A stretch of 38,040 bases of DNA. Source: Bacteroidia bacterium (GTDB lineage Bacteria; Bacteroidota; Bacteroidia; Bacteroidales; Prolixibacteraceae). The position numbers and the translations under genes were made by a program. The stretch covers positions 33,112-71,151 of the forward strand of contig JAPLDR010000104.1 in assembly GCA_026391655.1 (NCBI GenBank). The letters are read 5' to 3'. Below are positions 25,034-33,301 of the stretch, piece after piece; the first letter of the stretch is position 1; every line of letters begins with the position of its first letter. The notes beneath the pieces were generated by a model. It was not told where the DNA came from. It worked only from the letters and a program-made list of their open reading frames with translations, and did not search any database.

Positions 25034-26200
25034 TCAATACTTCTGAAGCATAGTAAGCATCTTTCGATCGAGTTTGTGCCCATGCCAATCTTCGTATCCT
25101 ACATCTGTTCGTCCTGAATCCATAACCCCAAAATCGCCACGGAAGTTCCATATGGCATAACCAATTCCGTTTTGCGTGAGGATGTCGAGAACATCACCAA
25201 ACCAGGCCAAAAATACTTCATGCGGGGTCTCGCGCCAGCATCCGCATTCGCCACAATGAACGCCTACACCCTTCTTTACCAGTTCTATCCATGGCGCATA
25301 GAATTTTTCGAGCGACTCTCTCCCAAAGTATTTGTTGTCGATTGTTCCAGGCCAAACCGGCATCGGGGCAGTATCGGGATTTTTATAAACCCACGGTGCC
25401 CGATAATGTGAAATATAATATGGAAAATAGCCGCGACAGCTCTGTGCAATATCAAGATCGGCTATCTCTGGAATAACCGAAGAACCAACATCATTACCGT
25501 CAGCGACCACAATACGTGAAGGATTGTGCTTTCTGATCGCTTCTGCTGTCTCTTTTGCCACTTTACGGTAGATTGCACCCGGTACAGTTCCCCGACTTCC
25601 AAACTGGTCATTCATATCTTCACGCATACTTGGTTCATTGACCAGATCGAAGCTCACGTTTTCGCGGGAAAAATCTTTGAGCCGTTTTGCCCACATCTCC
25701 CAGTGAAATTTGAATGCACTTTGAGCCGCTTCATCTTTCCAAAGATTGTAAGGTTCATTAAATCCGGCATTTACACAATAACCAGGGGCACGATGAAGAT
25801 TTAGACTTATATGAAGTTTATATTTGCTTGCCAGACTGATTAACTCCACAATTTCATCAACAATTTTCTCGTTGATGTTCAATACATCTTCGGGAGTAAC
25901 ATTCTTTGCCGGATCGAAATTAATATAGCGGGGATAGGCCATTGGAATACGAACAAAATCAAATCCCCAGTCGGCCATCCAGCGAAAGTCATCTTCGGAA
26001 GTTGCAGAGGATGATTTACCTTTTGGGGGCATCGGACCAAAATAGTCAAGCAGGTTGAATCCACGCCAGCGAGGAATTGGATTAGAAATTCCGGCCATAC
26101 CAGTTGAAGCCATCGAGAGTTTCCCGGCCATACCTACAAGAGCAGTTGCTACTCCGGCAGTTTTTAAAAATGATCGTCGGTCGAATTTGTTGATTTCCAT
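25034..26200 (-). CDS. Glycoside hydrolase family 5 protein (cellulase-like), secreted
   Basis: The 388-residue protein is a GH5 (beta/alpha)8-barrel enzyme that hydrolyses beta-glycosidic bonds with retention. The N-terminus has DRRSFLKTAGVATALVGMAG, a twin-arginine-type export signal, so it is probably exported beyond the cytoplasm. The substrate-binding arginine lies in FVRIPMAYP (about 82-90), and H136 is in LNLHRAPG. The acid/base glutamate is E189 in FDLVNEPS, and the nucleophile is probably E318 in HCGECGCW. The length is normal for a single-domain GH5. It is convergent with the polysaccharide operon. Target polysaccharide unknown; co-location with the glycan locus may be coincidental. 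Confidence 0.87.
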   Translation of the reverse strand: MEINKFDRRSFLKTAGVATALVGMAGKLSMASTGMAGISNPIPRWRGFNLLDYFGPMPPKGKSSSATSEDDFRWMADWGFDFVRIPMAYPRYINFDPAKNVTPEDVLNINEKIVDEIVELISLASKYKLHISLNLHRAPGYCVNAGFNEPYNLWKDEAAQSAFKFHWEMWAKRLKDFSRENVSFDLVNEPSMREDMNDQFGSRGTVPGAIYRKVAKETAEAIRKHNPSRIVVADGNDVGSSVIPEIADLDIAQSCRGYFPYYISHYRAPWVYKNPDTAPMPVWPGTIDNKYFGRESLEKFYAPWIELVKKGVGVHCGECGCWRETPHEVFLAWFGDVLDILTQNGIGYAIWNFRGDFGVMDSGRTDVGYEDWHGHKLDRKMLTMLQKY

Positions 26201-26340
26201 TTGATTTGTGTGATTTAGTATGGATAAATTTTAAAATAAAATACAGGCAACTAGTTTGTAATGCCACCCTTCGTGCATAATACCCAATGAAACTGTCAGA
26301 TACAAAATTTGAATTTCCGAAAGTAACTGATTGTCCTTTT

Positions 26341-26967
26341 TTAATCATTAAGCGTATCATATGCAACTTCCATGTTTCTGAACCGATATGCCAGGTTCAA
26401 TTTTTCTTTTTCAGAAAGTACTTTTGTATCGAACAAAGTTGGCTTTGGAATTTTTTTATCATATTTTTTCAGTAGTCTTTTTTCCAATTCAGAATTTTCG
26501 ATGATGGATTTGTCCTTTAAAATATGCCTTACAACAAATCCATTTCGCACCAGGTAATAAGATATCAGAGAAAACCTATGGCATTCAAAAGGATCTGCTT
26601 CTGAGCACATTAAGGAAATCGCGAACCCTTTTGATAATCCTTCTTTTAATCTTTCAACTCCCAATAAAAATGTATTTGTTTTTCTGACTTTATCAAAATC
26701 GACTTTGCCAAAATCATCTAATAAATCCTTTTCAGTTTGTCTGGCACCAAATTCACTGCCAAAATGCAAATAGGTTATATTGTTGTATTTTAAATAATTA
26801 CTCAGAGAATCTTTATTGAATTGAGGATTATAGGCGCTTGCAGGTAAACTACGAACATCGATCACACAATTGACGCTGTGAACCTCTAATAATTCCCTAA
26901 AATAGTCAATCGGATGATTTGAATGCCCAATCGTATATACTAAGTTACTAATTAATATTTTAACCAC
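26341..26967 (-). CDS. DUF488 family protein
   Basis: The 208-residue protein matches the DUF488 pattern: YTIGHSNH (11-18), CVIDVRSLPAS (34-44), ITYLHFGSEFG, and the conserved cysteine/histidine segment LMCSEADPFECHR (119-131). DUF488 proteins are small cytoplasmic proteins of unsettled function; the Cys and His cluster suggests metal or nucleotide binding. A good promoter match on the minus strand lies about 12 nt before the start (26980-27010). It is transcribed in the same direction as the GH5 gene, but a 140-nt gap separates them. Confidence 0.85.
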   Translation of the reverse strand: MVKILISNLVYTIGHSNHPIDYFRELLEVHSVNCVIDVRSLPASAYNPQFNKDSLSNYLKYNNITYLHFGSEFGARQTEKDLLDDFGKVDFDKVRKTNTFLLGVERLKEGLSKGFAISLMCSEADPFECHRFSLISYYLVRNGFVVRHILKDKSIIENSELEKRLLKKYDKKIPKPTLFDTKVLSEKEKLNLAYRFRNMEVAYDTLND

Positions 26968-26979
26968 GTTTTATTACCT

Positions 26980-27010
26980 CAAATGTATAAATTTTTCCTC
27001 AAAACCCAAA
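26980..27010 (-). promoter_or_regulatory. Bacteroidota-type promoter for the DUF488 gene
   Basis: On the minus strand TTTG (27010-27007), a 19-nt spacer, and TACATTTG (26987-26980) match the Bacteroides consensus TTTG-N19-TAnnTTTG exactly. It would give a leader of under 10 nt before ATG 26967. Confidence 0.6.
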
Positions 27011-27131
27011 GTGAACTCTTTCGTATGTTGCTTTGTCTCCAATAGCCACTTCGTGTTTGAACAAAGATAAAAAGTAGTTTCTGATATCAATGATTTAATT
27101 GACAGAATTGAACAATATCTGGAACAGATGA

Positions 27132-27159
27132 TTGATTTTAAAGTTTTTTCGTAACTTCG
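27132..27159 (+). promoter_or_regulatory. Possible promoter for the MNT/HEPN pair
   Basis: TTG at 27132-27134, then a 17-nt spacer and TAACTTCG (27152-27159), one base off TAnnTTTG. Transcription would start about 60 nt before the nucleotidyltransferase. The match is imperfect. Confidence 0.3.
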
Positions 27160-27227
27160 TAAAAAATACAAAGAGATGGAACAATACATAGTCTTCACAA
27201 GTGCCTCTCAGCTAAAAATTGAAAAAT

Positions 27228-27557
27228 ATGTTAATCGAATCAGTTAAAAACGAGATAATTGAAAATTTGCGTACTATCGACCCGGTTAAGGTAATCTTGT
27301 TCGGAAGTTATGCTTACGGAATACCGAATGAGGACAGTGATATTGACCTCTATATAGTCACGAAAGAGAATTTCATACCTAAAACCTTTGAAGAAAACCT
27401 TCAGATCAAAAAGAAAGTGTACATGGCATTAAGTAATTTTAGAAAAAAATACGCTTCCGATATTCTGGTTCACACGCTACCTGTTCATCAAAAATTTATT
27501 GAATTAGGCAGTTCTTTCTCAAGAGAGATAATGCAGAAAGGGATAGTTTTAATTTGA
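27228..27557 (+). CDS. MNT-type minimal nucleotidyltransferase (antitoxin-like)
   Basis: The 109-residue protein from ATG 27228 is a minimal nucleotidyltransferase of the DNA polymerase beta superfamily. A TTG nine bases earlier (27219) is possible but less likely. The catalytic loop G26-S27-Y-A-Y-G31 is followed by SDIDLYIV, giving the metal-binding aspartates D38 and D40. In MNT/HEPN pairs, this protein can AMPylate the HEPN toxin and neutralise it. The HEPN gene follows after 7 nt in the same orientation, the arrangement of such operons. A 23-codon frame (27176-27247) overlaps its start. Confidence 0.82.
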   Translation: MLIESVKNEIIENLRTIDPVKVILFGSYAYGIPNEDSDIDLYIVTKENFIPKTFEENLQIKKKVYMALSNFRKKYASDILVHTLPVHQKFIELGSSFSREIMQKGIVLI

Positions 27558-27564
27558 AACTGGG

Positions 27565-27963
27565 ATGAGGGGAATAACCAAAGAATGGCTTGAATCTGCA
27601 AGTCTTGATATCGAAAATATTCGTCACATCATTCAAGATGAGAAATTGACTGGACATGTTGCCTTCCATGCACAACAGGCAATTGAAAAGTCGTTAAAAG
27701 CATCGATTGAAGAATTTGGTGAGAAAGTTCCCAAAATACATTCATTAAGCAAGTTGTTCAATATTTGTGCTGCATTTTTCAACATTAGTGTTAATGAAGA
27801 TATTATAATTGCACTCGATAGCCTTTACATTGAATCGCGCTATCCTGGCGAATTTGGATTATTACCAGAAGGGAAACCCAATCAGGAACAAGCAAAAATG
27901 TTCTATGATTTTGCTCAAGAGATTTACCAAACCATAAGGTATCAGCTTGAAGCCAGAAAATAA
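27565..27963 (+). CDS. HEPN domain protein (partner of the MNT nucleotidyltransferase)
   Basis: The 132-residue alpha-helical protein has the HEPN signature FHAQQAIEKSLKASIEEFG (34-52), VPKIHSLSKLF (55-65) and SRYPGEFGLLPEG near the C-terminus. HEPN proteins paired with MNT enzymes are often RNases acting as toxins, using an R-x4-6-H motif. I cannot point to a clear R-x4-6-H here, so it may instead belong to the non-nuclease HEPN type that works with nucleotidyltransferases. The pair is a probable toxin-antitoxin or defence module by context, not proven. Confidence 0.82.
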   Translation: MRGITKEWLESASLDIENIRHIIQDEKLTGHVAFHAQQAIEKSLKASIEEFGEKVPKIHSLSKLFNICAAFFNISVNEDIIIALDSLYIESRYPGEFGLLPEGKPNQEQAKMFYDFAQEIYQTIRYQLEARK

Positions 27964-28076
27964 ATTAACCTGTATCTATAACTTTAGTTTTGCAAACAGC
28001 AAGCAACTCAAATATTCAAATTGCATAAGCAAAATTGATATAAAAGCGTTTCATCTTCTTGATCCCCTGATTTTCG

Positions 28077-28084
28077 TATTTTTG
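28077..28084 (+). promoter_or_regulatory. Candidate -7 box before the flavin reductase
   Basis: TATTTTTG fits TAnnTTTG. A TTG at 28059-28061 precedes it by 15 nt, shorter than the usual spacer. The predicted leader is about 10 nt before ATG 28101. Confidence 0.35.
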
Positions 28085-28100
28085 TCAAAATTTGAAAATT

Positions 28101-28691
28101 ATGGGAAAACAGAACTGGAAACCTGGCAACATGGTCTATCCGTTACCTGCAGCGCTGATTAGTTGTGGAGATATGGCAGGGAAGATGAACCTGCTGACTA
28201 TTTCGTGGTTGGGAACGCTTTGTACCGATCCGCCAATGTGTTATATATCAGTTCGTCCTGAGCGATATTCACACGATCTGATTAAGAAAACAGGCGAGTT
28301 TGTAATTAACCTGACAACTGCCGATATTGCGAAAGCAACCGACTGGTGTGGGGTGAAGTCGGGGCGCGATTTCGATAAGTTTAAAGAGAGCGGTCTCACT
28401 CCGGCTGCTGCTACAATTGTGAAATGTCCCATTGTGGCCGAGGCTCCGATTTCTATTGAATGTAAAGTAAAAGAGATTAAGTCCTTAGGATCGCATGATA
28501 TGTTTATCGCCGATGTGGTCAATATCATTGCTGATGACCGGTTCATCGATCCGCAAACAGGCGCTTTCAATCTTGCGGCTTCAGGAATAATAGCCTATTC
28601 TCATGGAACGTATTATTCGCTCGGAAAACGAATCGGCAAATTTGGATGGAGCGTCATGAAAGACAGGACAAAGCAGCACGATAAGCGTTAA
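28101..28691 (+). CDS. Flavin reductase family protein (FMN-binding split barrel)
   Basis: The 196-residue protein belongs to the flavoredoxin/flavin reductase-like family. It contains MVYPLPAALISCGDMAGKMN, LTISWLGTLCTDPPMCYISV and YSHDLIKKTGEFVINL, the phosphate- and isoalloxazine-contacting strands of the FMN split barrel, then DWCGVKSGRDFDKF. Such proteins bind FMN and transfer electrons or reduce flavins in the cytoplasm; the partner is not evident. ATG 28101 is preferred over the TTG at 28092, because the conserved start is MGKQNWKPGN and the promoter box lies close. The M3 peptidase begins 5 nt after its stop, suggesting co-transcription. Confidence 0.88.
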   Translation: MGKQNWKPGNMVYPLPAALISCGDMAGKMNLLTISWLGTLCTDPPMCYISVRPERYSHDLIKKTGEFVINLTTADIAKATDWCGVKSGRDFDKFKESGLTPAAATIVKCPIVAEAPISIECKVKEIKSLGSHDMFIADVVNIIADDRFIDPQTGAFNLAASGIIAYSHGTYYSLGKRIGKFGWSVMKDRTKQHDKR

Positions 28692-28696
28692 AGTAC

Positions 28697-30805
28697 TTGA
28701 AGTACAATTTATTAATTGGACTATTGTTATTAACAGGTATGACAGAAAGTTATTCACAAAATGAAGTAAAAGAGACCAATCCGCTTTTAACGGAATGGAA
28801 TACACCACATCAGACACCACCTTTTCAGGAGATAAAGCATGAGCACTTTATTCCCGCTATCGAAGCAACTTTGAAAGAGGCAAAAGAAGAGGTCGATACA
28901 ATTATCAACAACACTGATCCTCCCACTTTTCAAAATACCATAGTGGCACTCGAAGTTTCCGGCGAAAAGTTGGAAAGTGTTACCAGTGTTCTTTTTAACC
29001 TGAATTCGGCGGAGACCGACGATGAAATTCAGACAATTGCCCGCGAAGTTTCGCCAAAACTATCAGAGTTTTTAAACTATATTACGCTGAACGAAAAGCT
29101 TTTCCGGAAGGTGAAAGCGGTTTACGCACAAAAAGAGAAGTTGAATCTGACTCCTGAAGATATTCAGTTGCTTGAGAAAAAATTTCTCGGATTTGTAAGA
29201 AGTGGCGCGAACCTTGAGGGAGACGCCAAAAAACGGTATGCAGAGATCACCACCGAATTATCACAACTTTCGCTGCAATTTAGTGAAAACATTTTAGCCG
29301 AAACCAATGCTTATCAATTGCTGGTTACCGATCAAACTGATCTGGCCGGACTGCCTGATTCTGAGCGCGAAGCTGCGGCTCATGCTGCCAAATCAAAAGA
29401 AAAGGAAGGATGGCTATTTACGCTTCAGGGTCCCGGTTTTGTAGGATTTATGAAATATGCCGATAACCGGAAACTTCGTGAGGAGATGTACCGCGCCTAC
29501 ACTTCGCGCGGATTTCAGAAAAACGATAAAAATAACGTGGAGATCATCCGTAAAACGGTTAATCTTAAGCTGGAGATGGCAAAATTGTTGGGTTTTATAA
29601 ACCATGCCGAATATGTTCTCGCTGAGCGGATGGCTGAAAATCCGCAGCGGGTTAACGATTTTATCAATCAGTTACATATCGCTTCACGACCGGCCGCTGA
29701 AAAGGAATTTGCTGAAGTAGGGGAATTTGCTAAAAATCTTGGTTTGAAAGATAACTTACAGCGGTGGGACTGGAGCTATTATTCTGAAAAACTGAAGAAT
29801 GCAAATTACGGTTTCGACGAACAGCAGGTGAAACCATATTTCCAGTTGGAGAAAGTGTGTGAAGGAGTTTTTGATCTTGCAAATCGTCTTTATGGACTTA
29901 CCTTTAAGGAAAATAAGGCGATCCCGGTTTATCACCCCGATGCCACAGCTTACGAAGTGAACGATCAGGACGGTTCTTTTCTGTCGGTACTTTATCTTGA
30001 TTTTTTTCCGCGTGACGGGAAAAACGGTGGTGCCTGGATGAACGATTTGAGGGCTGAAAGTAAAGTAAATGGCAAAGATATCAGACCCATTATTACGATT
30101 GTTTGTAATTTCACTAAACCAACCGAAACAAAACCTTCCTTACTGAATTTCAACGAAGTGACCACTTTTCTTCACGAATTTGGTCATGCCTTACACGGGA
30201 TGATGGCCAGAACAGTTTACCCGAGCCAGTCGGGAACTAATGTTTACCAGGATTTTGTTGAGTTACCATCACAGATAATGGAAAACTGGGCGACGCAAAA
30301 AGAGTGGCTCGATTTGTTTGCAGTTCATTACGAAACCGGTGAGAAGATTCCGGCTGCACTCGTGCAAAAACTGATTGATGCCGGGAATTTCCAGGCGGGA
30401 TACGCGAGTGAGCGTCAGTTGAGTTTTGGTATGAACGATATGGCCTGGCATTCGATCACGGAACCAGTGAATGGCGATATCGTTGAATTTGAGCAAAATG
30501 CAATTTTCTCAACTGAATTTTTCAAACCTGTCGACGGTAGTTGTCTTAGTTCATCCTTTAGCCATATTTTTTCAGGTGGTTATGCAGCAGGTTATTACGG
30601 ATATAAATGGGCCGAAGTGCTTGATGCCGATGCGTTTTCAGTTTTCAAAAAAAATGGCATTTTTGATACAGCTACTACAACTTCGTTCCGAAAAAACATC
30701 CTTGAAAAAGGGGGAACCGAACATCCGATGAAGTTGTATGTTGCTTTCCGTGGTCAGGAACCCTCTATTGAACCATTACTCGAGAGGAGCGGGTTGAAGA
30801 AATAA
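28697..30805 (+). CDS. dcp: M3 family zinc metallopeptidase (peptidyl-dipeptidase Dcp/oligopeptidase-like)
   Basis: The 702-residue protein has a signal peptide (LLIGLLLLTGMTESYS, with a cut near residue 20-21), so it acts in the periplasm. It is a full-length M3 peptidase: long N-terminal helical region, then the zinc motif HEFGH at about 493-497 with the third ligand a glutamate in FVELPSQIMENW, and the C-terminal YYGYKWAEVLDAD segment. Family enzymes remove dipeptides from peptide C-termini or cleave short peptides. The start is TTG 28697; nothing better lies upstream and the signal peptide follows directly. A terminator lies 100 nt downstream. Confidence 0.88.
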   Translation: MKYNLLIGLLLLTGMTESYSQNEVKETNPLLTEWNTPHQTPPFQEIKHEHFIPAIEATLKEAKEEVDTIINNTDPPTFQNTIVALEVSGEKLESVTSVLFNLNSAETDDEIQTIAREVSPKLSEFLNYITLNEKLFRKVKAVYAQKEKLNLTPEDIQLLEKKFLGFVRSGANLEGDAKKRYAEITTELSQLSLQFSENILAETNAYQLLVTDQTDLAGLPDSEREAAAHAAKSKEKEGWLFTLQGPGFVGFMKYADNRKLREEMYRAYTSRGFQKNDKNNVEIIRKTVNLKLEMAKLLGFINHAEYVLAERMAENPQRVNDFINQLHIASRPAAEKEFAEVGEFAKNLGLKDNLQRWDWSYYSEKLKNANYGFDEQQVKPYFQLEKVCEGVFDLANRLYGLTFKENKAIPVYHPDATAYEVNDQDGSFLSVLYLDFFPRDGKNGGAWMNDLRAESKVNGKDIRPIITIVCNFTKPTETKPSLLNFNEVTTFLHEFGHALHGMMARTVYPSQSGTNVYQDFVELPSQIMENWATQKEWLDLFAVHYETGEKIPAALVQKLIDAGNFQAGYASERQLSFGMNDMAWHSITEPVNGDIVEFEQNAIFSTEFFKPVDGSCLSSSFSHIFSGGYAAGYYGYKWAEVLDADAFSVFKKNGIFDTATTTSFRKNILEKGGTEHPMKLYVAFRGQEPSIEPLLERSGLKK

Positions 30806-30904
30806 AAAAACAATTCGACAATTTGATAGTGATTTGAGTTTCTGAAAATAAATAACTAAATTTCAAGTGCTTAATTGATGTGTTTATTTTCGCATCAGTG
30901 ATAG

Positions 30905-30938
30905 AAAAAAGCAGTTCCAAAAAAGGAGCTGCTTTTTT
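30905..30938 (+). terminator. Rho-independent terminator after the M3 peptidase
   Basis: Left arm AAAAAAGCAGTTCC (30905-30918) pairs with GGAGCTGCTTTTTT (30925-30938) with one G-U pair and a 6-nt A loop, ending in six T. A clear A-stem-T terminator; the symmetric A/T flanks could make it bidirectional. Confidence 0.85.
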
Positions 30939-31029
30939 GTTGTGCAAAATATTCGCATAAAGCTTTTATTCTGCAAATATAGTACTATCCCCTGCAAAGA
31001 ATCCAGCAACTTCGGCGAAAGCAGGGTGT

Positions 31030-31037
31030 TAGTTTTG
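31030..31037 (+). promoter_or_regulatory. Candidate -7 box before the mannonate operon
   Basis: TAGTTTTG fits TAnnTTTG and lies 35 nt upstream of the SDR start. No TTTG at the normal distance is seen, so the call is weak. Confidence 0.3.
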
Positions 31038-31072
31038 CGGGATAAAATGACAAAGTTTTTATTTGATAGTAA

Positions 31073-31891
31073 ATGGGAAAAGATATTTTTGATTTAGAAG
31101 GGAAAATTGCAGTTGTGACAGGAGGTGCCGGAGTTCTCGGTGGTAGTATCTCCCGAAGTCTCCTTGCAGCAGGAGTAAAGGTTGTGATCCTTGATATTCG
31201 TAAGGAATTGGTGGATCAACGCGTGGAAGAACTTCGTGCAGCAGGTGGCGATTGTTTTGGTATAGTTGGTAGTGTTCTTGAGATTAGCGAGTTGGAAAGT
31301 GCTTCTCAGACTATTGAGCGCGAATTGGGAAGGGTCGATATCCTGATCAATGCAGCAGGAGGAAATTTACCCGGTGCAACATTGGAGGTTGATCAAACAA
31401 TTTTTGACATGAAAATTGCCGATTTTGCGCGTGTCACAGACCTGAATATGAATGGAACGGTCTATCCGACAATCGTTTTTGGGAAATTGATGTCCAAAAA
31501 CGGCTCTGGTAGCATAGTTAATATCTCTTCGATGGCTACTTTTTCAGCGATCTCAAGGGTTCCGGGTTATTCCGTTGCTAAATCGGGTGTTAATATTTTT
31601 ACGCAATGGATGGCCTTCGAGATGGCATCCAAGTTTGGTGATAAAATCCGTGTCAACGCAATTGCTCCGGGATTCTTTATCGGAGACCAAAACCGAAATG
31701 TGCTGATTAATCCGGATGGTTCTTATACTGACCGAAGTGTAAAGGTGATCGCCAAAACACCGATGGGCCGCTTTGGTGATATCAATGAACTGAATGGTGC
31801 AGTCAGGTTTCTATGTTCCGATGCTGCCAGTTTTATTACGGGAGTTATTTTGCCAGTTGATGGCGGATTCAGTTCATTTAGTGGAGTGTAG
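31073..31891 (+). CDS. SDR family oxidoreductase, probable D-mannonate oxidoreductase
   Basis: A 272-residue classical short-chain dehydrogenase: TGGAGVLGG (16-24) binds NAD(P)H, INAAGGN is the family's NAG-type motif, SIVNISSMA supplies the serine, and Y166-S-V-A-K170 is the catalytic pair. The end PVDGGFSSFSGV is typical. The next gene encodes mannonate dehydratase, so it most likely interconverts D-fructuronate and D-mannonate, replacing the unrelated UxuB in Bacteroidota. The substrate assignment rests on this neighbour. The 101-nt gap to uxuA contains a CTGGCA-rich repeat patch. Confidence 0.83.
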   Translation: MGKDIFDLEGKIAVVTGGAGVLGGSISRSLLAAGVKVVILDIRKELVDQRVEELRAAGGDCFGIVGSVLEISELESASQTIERELGRVDILINAAGGNLPGATLEVDQTIFDMKIADFARVTDLNMNGTVYPTIVFGKLMSKNGSGSIVNISSMATFSAISRVPGYSVAKSGVNIFTQWMAFEMASKFGDKIRVNAIAPGFFIGDQNRNVLINPDGSYTDRSVKVIAKTPMGRFGDINELNGAVRFLCSDAASFITGVILPVDGGFSSFSGV

Positions 31892-31894
31892 TCT

Positions 31895-31965
31895 AGCCAC
31901 TGGCATCTAACTACTGGCAATTGGCTTCTATCTGCTGGCAGCCAGTTGCCAATAGCCAGCAGCTG
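31895..31965. repeat. Degenerate CTGGCA repeat patch
   Basis: Between the SDR and uxuA about 70 nt are built from variants of ACTGGCAT, ACTGGCAA, TTGGCTTC, GCTGGCAG and GCCAGTTGCCAATAGCCAGCAGC. The mixture of CTGGCA and its complement TGCCAG allows hairpin folding, for example CTGCTGGC (31930-31937) with GCCAGCAG (31955-31962). It may affect the mRNA between the two genes. Confidence 0.55.
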
Positions 31966-31992
31966 TAATTCATAGATATAAAAGTTGAAGAT

Positions 31993-33195
31993 ATGCTACT
32001 AAAAACATGGCGATGGTTTGGAGCGAATGATCCGGTTTCGCTGAAGGATATCCGACAGGTGGGTGCAACTGGTATTGTGACCGCTCTGCACCATATTCCC
32101 AATGGAGAAGTCTGGGAAGTGTCTGAAATATTAAAAGTTAAAAACCAAATTGAAAATCATGGTCTTACATGGGAAGTGGTTGAAAGTCTGCCTGTTTCCG
32201 AAGGAATCAAACAGGCAACATCAGATCGCGACCGTCTGATTTCCAATTATTGCACAAGTCTGCGAAACCTCGCTGCATGTGGCATAAAAACAGTGGTTTA
32301 TAATTTTATGCCGGTACTCGATTGGGCTCGTACCGATCTGGAATACCGGTTACCTGATGGTTCCGAAACGATGTACTTTGATTTTCCTACTTTTATCGCA
32401 TTCGACCTTTTTATTTTGAAACGTACTGATGGTGAAAAAGATTATCCTTCTCATTTGGTTTTACTTGCAAAGGAGATCGCTTCCCAAATGTCTTCAGAAG
32501 AGTCGGAGAAGCTGGCTTACAATATCATCATCAAAACGCAAGGTTTTATCGATGGATCAATTGATGGCAATACATTCAATCCAAAACAGGCATTTCTTTC
32601 GTTAATAGATAAATACAAATATATTGATGAAACACAATTGCGTGAAAATCTTCATTATTTCCTTTCGGGAATTATTCCTGTGGCTGATGAATGCGGCGTA
32701 AGAATGTGTATTCATCCCGATGACCCGCCATTCCCGTTACTGGGATTACCTCGTATCGTAAAAACGGCAGAAGATCTTCGCTGGATTATTGAGGTAGTTC
32801 CTTCACCGGCAAACGGGATTACCTTTTGCACAGGTTCGCTCGGTGTTCGTGCCGATAATTTACTCCCGGAAATGATTCATGAATTTGGCAGTCATATTCA
32901 TTTTCTCCATTTGCGTAACCTGACCCGGTCTGCAAACGGTTCATTTAATGAAGCCGGACACCTTGATGGTGAGCTAAATATGACGAAGATCATGAAGGCA
33001 GTTATAACTGAACAATTACGACGCAGGAAAGAGGGTAGGGGTGACTGGCAGATTCCCGTCAGGCCCGATCACGGATTAAAGATACTATCCGATTTTTCCC
33101 GAAATGATAATCCGGGCTATCCGCTATTGGGAAGGATGAAAGGGCTGGCTCAGCTCGAAGGATTGGCCAAAGGGATTGCCGCTATGATTGAATAA
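31993..33195 (+). CDS. uxuA: Mannonate dehydratase
   Basis: The 400-residue protein matches UxuA throughout: KTWRWFGANDPVSLKDIRQ at the start, GIVTALHHIPNGEVW, GLTWEVVESLPVSEGIK, and the metal-site region MCIHPDDPPFPLLGLPRI. NGITFCTGSLGVRADN follows, and the end PVRPDHGLKIL carries the conserved R-P-D-H. It dehydrates D-mannonate to 2-keto-3-deoxygluconate in glucuronate degradation, with a divalent metal. The length is normal (about 390-400). No uronate isomerase or KDG kinase gene is visible nearby. Confidence 0.95.
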   Translation: MLLKTWRWFGANDPVSLKDIRQVGATGIVTALHHIPNGEVWEVSEILKVKNQIENHGLTWEVVESLPVSEGIKQATSDRDRLISNYCTSLRNLAACGIKTVVYNFMPVLDWARTDLEYRLPDGSETMYFDFPTFIAFDLFILKRTDGEKDYPSHLVLLAKEIASQMSSEESEKLAYNIIIKTQGFIDGSIDGNTFNPKQAFLSLIDKYKYIDETQLRENLHYFLSGIIPVADECGVRMCIHPDDPPFPLLGLPRIVKTAEDLRWIIEVVPSPANGITFCTGSLGVRADNLLPEMIHEFGSHIHFLHLRNLTRSANGSFNEAGHLDGELNMTKIMKAVITEQLRRRKEGRGDWQIPVRPDHGLKILSDFSRNDNPGYPLLGRMKGLAQLEGLAKGIAAMIE

Positions 33196-33270
33196 ATCCG
33201 ACAGTTAAACCACAACTTACTTTCAAACGGAAAAGAGCAATCAGAAAAGCGCTTAAACCCATATTTTTTG

Positions 33271-33278
33271 TAATTTTG
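33271..33278 (+). promoter_or_regulatory. Candidate -7 box before pheS
   Basis: TAATTTTG fits TAnnTTTG and lies 23 nt upstream of ATG 33302. No good TTTG is seen 19 nt further upstream. Confidence 0.35.
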
Positions 33279-33301
33279 CGGCTCACAAAACAAGGATTGC
33301 A

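Noticed and set aside
25034-26200. GH5 gene as part of the glycan operon
   Set aside because: It is on the opposite strand, beyond a strong terminator, and more GC-rich.
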